Shown here: in pieces, positions 60,341 through 64,000 of the stretch
How positions within the stretch are numbered: the stretch's first letter is position 1
Layout: every line of letters begins with the position of its first letter
Assembly: GCF_023159225.1 (NCBI RefSeq)
Contig: NC_063162.1
Location: 95,932,880-95,996,879, forward strand
Direction: 5' to 3'
Length of the DNA: 64,000 nucleotides
From: Perognathus longimembris pacificus
Taxonomy: Eukaryota > Chordata > Mammalia > Rodentia > Heteromyidae
Translations under genes and position numbers: made by a program
The notes under the pieces: generated by a model
The model's database searches: none
Told to the model about the DNA's origin: nothing
Seen by the model: only the letters and a program-made list of their open reading frames with translations

Positions 60341-61216
60341 GAGCAGGGATTTGAACCATCAACTAGGAAGTCATATCAACAACTTTCCAAAGTGTGACAA
60401 AAATTGAAGGATAATTTTCTACACATTTTAGAAGCCCTTCTGTACTACTGTAAATAGAGTAAATAAAGGATATTCTTAAGTTATAATTGTAAATAATTTG
60501 TGAATAGCTTTATAGTACTTGATTGCATATTTTCAGCTATTCTGTACAATTGTATGACACTAGACACTATCAGCTAAGTCAAATATAATTACAACTTTGT
60601 ATAAATATGTCTTATTATAAATGACAGGGTATTGAAATCGTATTTAGCAAGATATATATTTATGGTTAGAATACTACTCAATTATTGTTCATTCTGTGGA
60701 GGTGGACTATGTAATCTCTTAAACATCTTATGAAATGTTGTGATACATCCTAGTTCACTTGTGATTTGTAACTCTCTAGTGGATTCCAGCGGAAAATTAG
60801 AGATGTGTTCTTATAGAAACAAAACAGGAGGAGTGTGTCAAATCACAAAAATTACATACAAAATGTTAACACAAGTTTTCATTACAAAGTCAATTTTCTT
60901 GGGATTACGTCCTTTATCTGTGGAAACGTGATCCATGTGTTCACTGACTATTTACATTAGTAGAATGTTACAATGCTTTCAAAGTTAAAGTGTTTCATTG
61001 TGTAACTATCTTATATGGTGACTGTTGATTTCATCATTTTAGTTAAGTATCTTCTTTTTCAGCCTTTGGCCTGCTTTCCTCTCTTGGCTTATTGATAATG
61101 TTGGGTTTACCAGTACAGATTTAGTAGTTTATTTTTCTGGTGTTGCTTATATGCTATAGGTATTAATGTTTGTGCTTAATACACAATAAAAGGATTTAAT
61201 TTAATTTTTAATTTTT

Positions 61217-61303
61217 AAGACAAGGTTTAGCTAAGTAGCTCAAGCTAGCCTCAATCACCTGACCTCCTGAGGGATTTTTTTGGCATAGAGTACCACAACC
61301 AGC
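61217..61303 (-). repeat. B1-like fragment, antisense
   Basis: AGACAAGGTTTAGCTAAGTA, then GCTCAAGCTAGCCTC, resembles antisense B1. Confidence 0.65.
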
Positions 61304-62071
61304 TTCTGTTGGGCAATTCTTAATCTAATAAATTTCAGAGAATAATTGTTATAAAGGCAAAATATTTTGGAATAAAACTCTTTGCATGAGTGATTTCTCT
61401 TGCAAATGGCTGTAATAATATATTGAATTAACTATTATAAGGCATTTAAAAAGAACATTTCCCCCAAATTATTTGTGGATGTAAATGATAAAAGTTTTGT
61501 AATTATTACTTGTTTTAAATAAACTATGCTTACAAGATCTACTCCAGGTAGAATTGCTTTTAGCTGTAACAATTGAGAACAGGTGAGAGATTGATTCTTT
61601 TTAGGTGTTTATTGTCAGGGAAGTTGTGAAATTCCCTTTGTAATTACTCCATCTTTGTTGTTTTGGCAGCCTGTAAAGTTTTATTGGCATTTACTGAAAG
61701 GTACCCCTACCCCCCTTTTTTTGGCCTTTCCCAGAAGGCTTTCTTTTTCTTTTTGTTTTTTTTTTCAGGCAAACTTTCTTAGCTCTAGTACTAAGCACAT
61801 ATTTTCGGCTTTGACTGTTGACTGATAGGGTCTTTTTATTTACTTTTTAAGGAGAAGCCAAGTGACTAATAATGTCTGAATGGATCTGAATTCTGTCTTG
61901 GGAGTAGGGGGGTGGGAGGATGCTGAGTGCAGTACCTGTGACTCAGAGCTTTGAGGGTTATTTCATAACTAATCTGTTCATCACTTTGGTGCAAACAAAC
62001 ATGGTCAGTTTAAATCTATGCAAATTGACAGCTCTTTTTTTTTTTTTACATGCAAAGTAGTGAAAAAAATG

Positions 62072-62285
62072 TTGGTGAAGCTGGACTCACAACTGCAATC
62101 CTAGCTTTTCAAGAGGCTGAGATCTAAGGATCACAGTTCCAAGCCAGGAAAGTTTATGAGCCTCAGCACTTCCAAGTAACCACCAATAAGCTGGAAGTAG
62201 AGCTGTGGCTCAAGTAGCAGTACTTGTCTTGAAAGAAAGCTAAAGGATAGTGCACAGATCATGAGTTCAAGCCTTGGTCCTTTCA
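62072..62285 (+). repeat. Composite B1-like/Geo SINE
   Basis: B1-like half (CTGCAATCCTAGCTTTTCAA) and Geo half (AGAGCTGTGGCTCAAGTAGC). Confidence 0.83.
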
Positions 62286-62822
62286 CACACATTCAAAATA
62301 GTAGGTGAGATTATGATTGGACAGTAAGGATTCAATGTCTCAGAAGAAAATGGAAATTTTCAAGCAGTAAAGGATCATGAAATTGGATGATCTTTTCCAG
62401 AGGGTTAATATTGAAATAATTAGTGCAAAGATTTTTGGAGAAATGACACAAGAATAGAATTTTGCTACTATCATGAGAGTGATATATAGATTTGGAGATT
62501 TCATTTTTTTGGTAGGAGTTTTCTCTCTATGGGCCGTGTCTCAATCTCTTACCTCTGGGCTCATAAAAAATACTTTCCTGGTCATGCTAATTGATTCTCA
62601 TATGAAGTATTTCTAAAATTAGAATTATACTACCATTGTTCTGATGACCACAGGAATTCATTTATTGAAGTAAGTATTTATGTCACTATTTATTGTCATT
62701 TAAATACTGCTAAAGAAAATGGTTATAGTTTACTTTATAAAATATTATTCATTTAGTTGGAAAGAAACTTATAAATTGCAGAAACTGCTTTTTAGTACTG
62801 TTTACTCCACAGTGATGACAGG

Positions 62823-62873
<51 letters not shown>

Positions 62874-62874
62874 T
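62823..62874 (+). repeat. (TG)n microsatellite
   Basis: About 25 TG units. Confidence 0.95.
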
Positions 62875-64000
62875 GCAGTATTATCTTAAATTTAGGTTGG
62901 AGCTTCTGAGACTGAGTTAATTAAAAAGGGAAAATGGAAGATGCTACTTATCATGTATTACTTTTCAGTAAGATATTTTTGGATGTTAGCGTTTCCTGCT
63001 TATAGTCTTGTTTATTACCTGTTTTTTTTGTAGTGCTGAATTTTAAAAGATGACATATAAAATGACATACTTACTTTTTTCCTGAATTATTTGTGAGATC
63101 ACTACTGTTTATTGATAGTGGGTAACACCCTAGGAATTGTTCTGAGACGTTGGGAGAGATGAAGGTGCAGAACGGAGAGAAGCCCATCTTTTCACATGTT
63201 CTTCCTGTAGGAGCTTCAGGACTCACGACCACTCAGTAGCCACTACAAAGCATTCTTGAGGTGTGGCTATTCTGTAGGTCAGTCTACCACAGCATTCCTC
63301 AAGACATCTTCCTACTGGACTGAAAGATACCAGGAGGTATTAGGATCTTGTAGCCTCTACCAGCCTGGAATAATAACAGAGACTGCCCAGCCCTTTCCAA
63401 ATACCTACTTAACTTTTATTTGAAAGAAAGCATAGCATGACCAATCAGTGAAATTATAGTTACTTTGAGAAACTCTCAGTATTCAAAAAGGGACAATTTC
63501 AGTGCGACAGATACTTTTCAAGTTACCAAGGGGTCCTAAGTTATTTATTGAGTAAAGTGATATTGCAAAGTATGGATTTGTATGGGCATCTCAATTCAGG
63601 GATTTCATTTCAATTTATTAGCTCTGCCTTTCAGATATAGCTGCAGGTTGTTCAGTTTCACCCCTGCCAGTTGGATATGAAGTACTGTATGTTTGGGCTC
63701 ACTGTACAGAATTTGTTTCCAAAAAAAAAAAATCATGTCATGCTGCTTTCCATCTACTGGACCGGTAGGGGCAGGAAGATCTGATTTGAAGCCAATGCAG
63801 AGTGAAAAACTGATTAGATTTGGATTGTTCATACATTAGGCTTTTTTCCTGTTCTTACCTTTTTCCAGATGGAAGAACCAGTTTCCTCCCAGGATGCTTT
63901 TTTCCTCTGACAATTAGCGGAAGAAGATGGGAGCATTTAGGACCACTACTGCTGAAGTGTCACTCTATTAAGCTTGGGCTTTAAAATTTAGGAGAAACAT

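Noticed and set aside
63868..63910. Acceptor-like TTTTTCCAG followed by ATGGAAGAACC as a coding exon
   Set aside because: The frame reaches a stop after about 13 codons and does not match ETV1.

Overview
This is a rodent nuclear genome window, not a microbial one. It has interrupted coding exons with GT/AG junctions, many short retroposons, LINE-1 fragments, solo LTRs and long microsatellites. The most abundant SINE has an ID-like, tRNA-Ala-type left half joined to a right half that also occurs fused to a 7SL/B1-type left half. That two-part layout matches the published description of IDL-Geo, reported as restricted to Geomyoidea (kangaroo rats, pocket mice, pocket gophers). I therefore infer a geomyoid rodent; the species cannot be fixed from the window.

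The only protein-coding gene I can support is ETV1 (ER81), a PEA3-subfamily ETS transcription factor, on the + strand. Its first four coding exons are at 27642-27686 (inside an exon starting about 27555), 28530-28617, 30060-30107 and 39007-39060. All junctions are phase-consistent, and together they encode 78 complete residues: the basic N-terminus, the acidic transactivation helix and an E-Q-F-V-P-D COP1-type degron. The next exon, and the ETS DNA-binding domain, were not found and should lie beyond 64000.

Layout. Positions 1-24.6 kb are ETV1 upstream intergenic DNA packed with SINEs. They also hold two adjacent L1 3' ends (8151-9334, the first with a twin-priming inversion), a longer L1 (about 12.6-14.94 kb) split by a 692-bp solo LTR, and a second LTR of the same family (20188-20594). 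A 300-bp pyrimidine tract (24679-24977) precedes a moderately GC-rich, repeat-poor 5' flank (25.0-27.55 kb) with GC boxes, CCAAT boxes and a plausible untranslated first exon ending at 27127. From about 23.5 to 40.0 kb I find no lineage-specific SINE, L1 or LTR, which suggests regulatory constraint around the promoter and introns 1-3. Intron 4 (39061 to the end) is again SINE-rich and carries a young 666-bp L1 insertion (47744-48409).

No novel multi-gene system is visible. The points worth a second look are the transposon-poor interval around ETV1, the nested and inverted retroelements, the modular SINE architecture, and possible non-B DNA tracts near the promoter and in intron 4.
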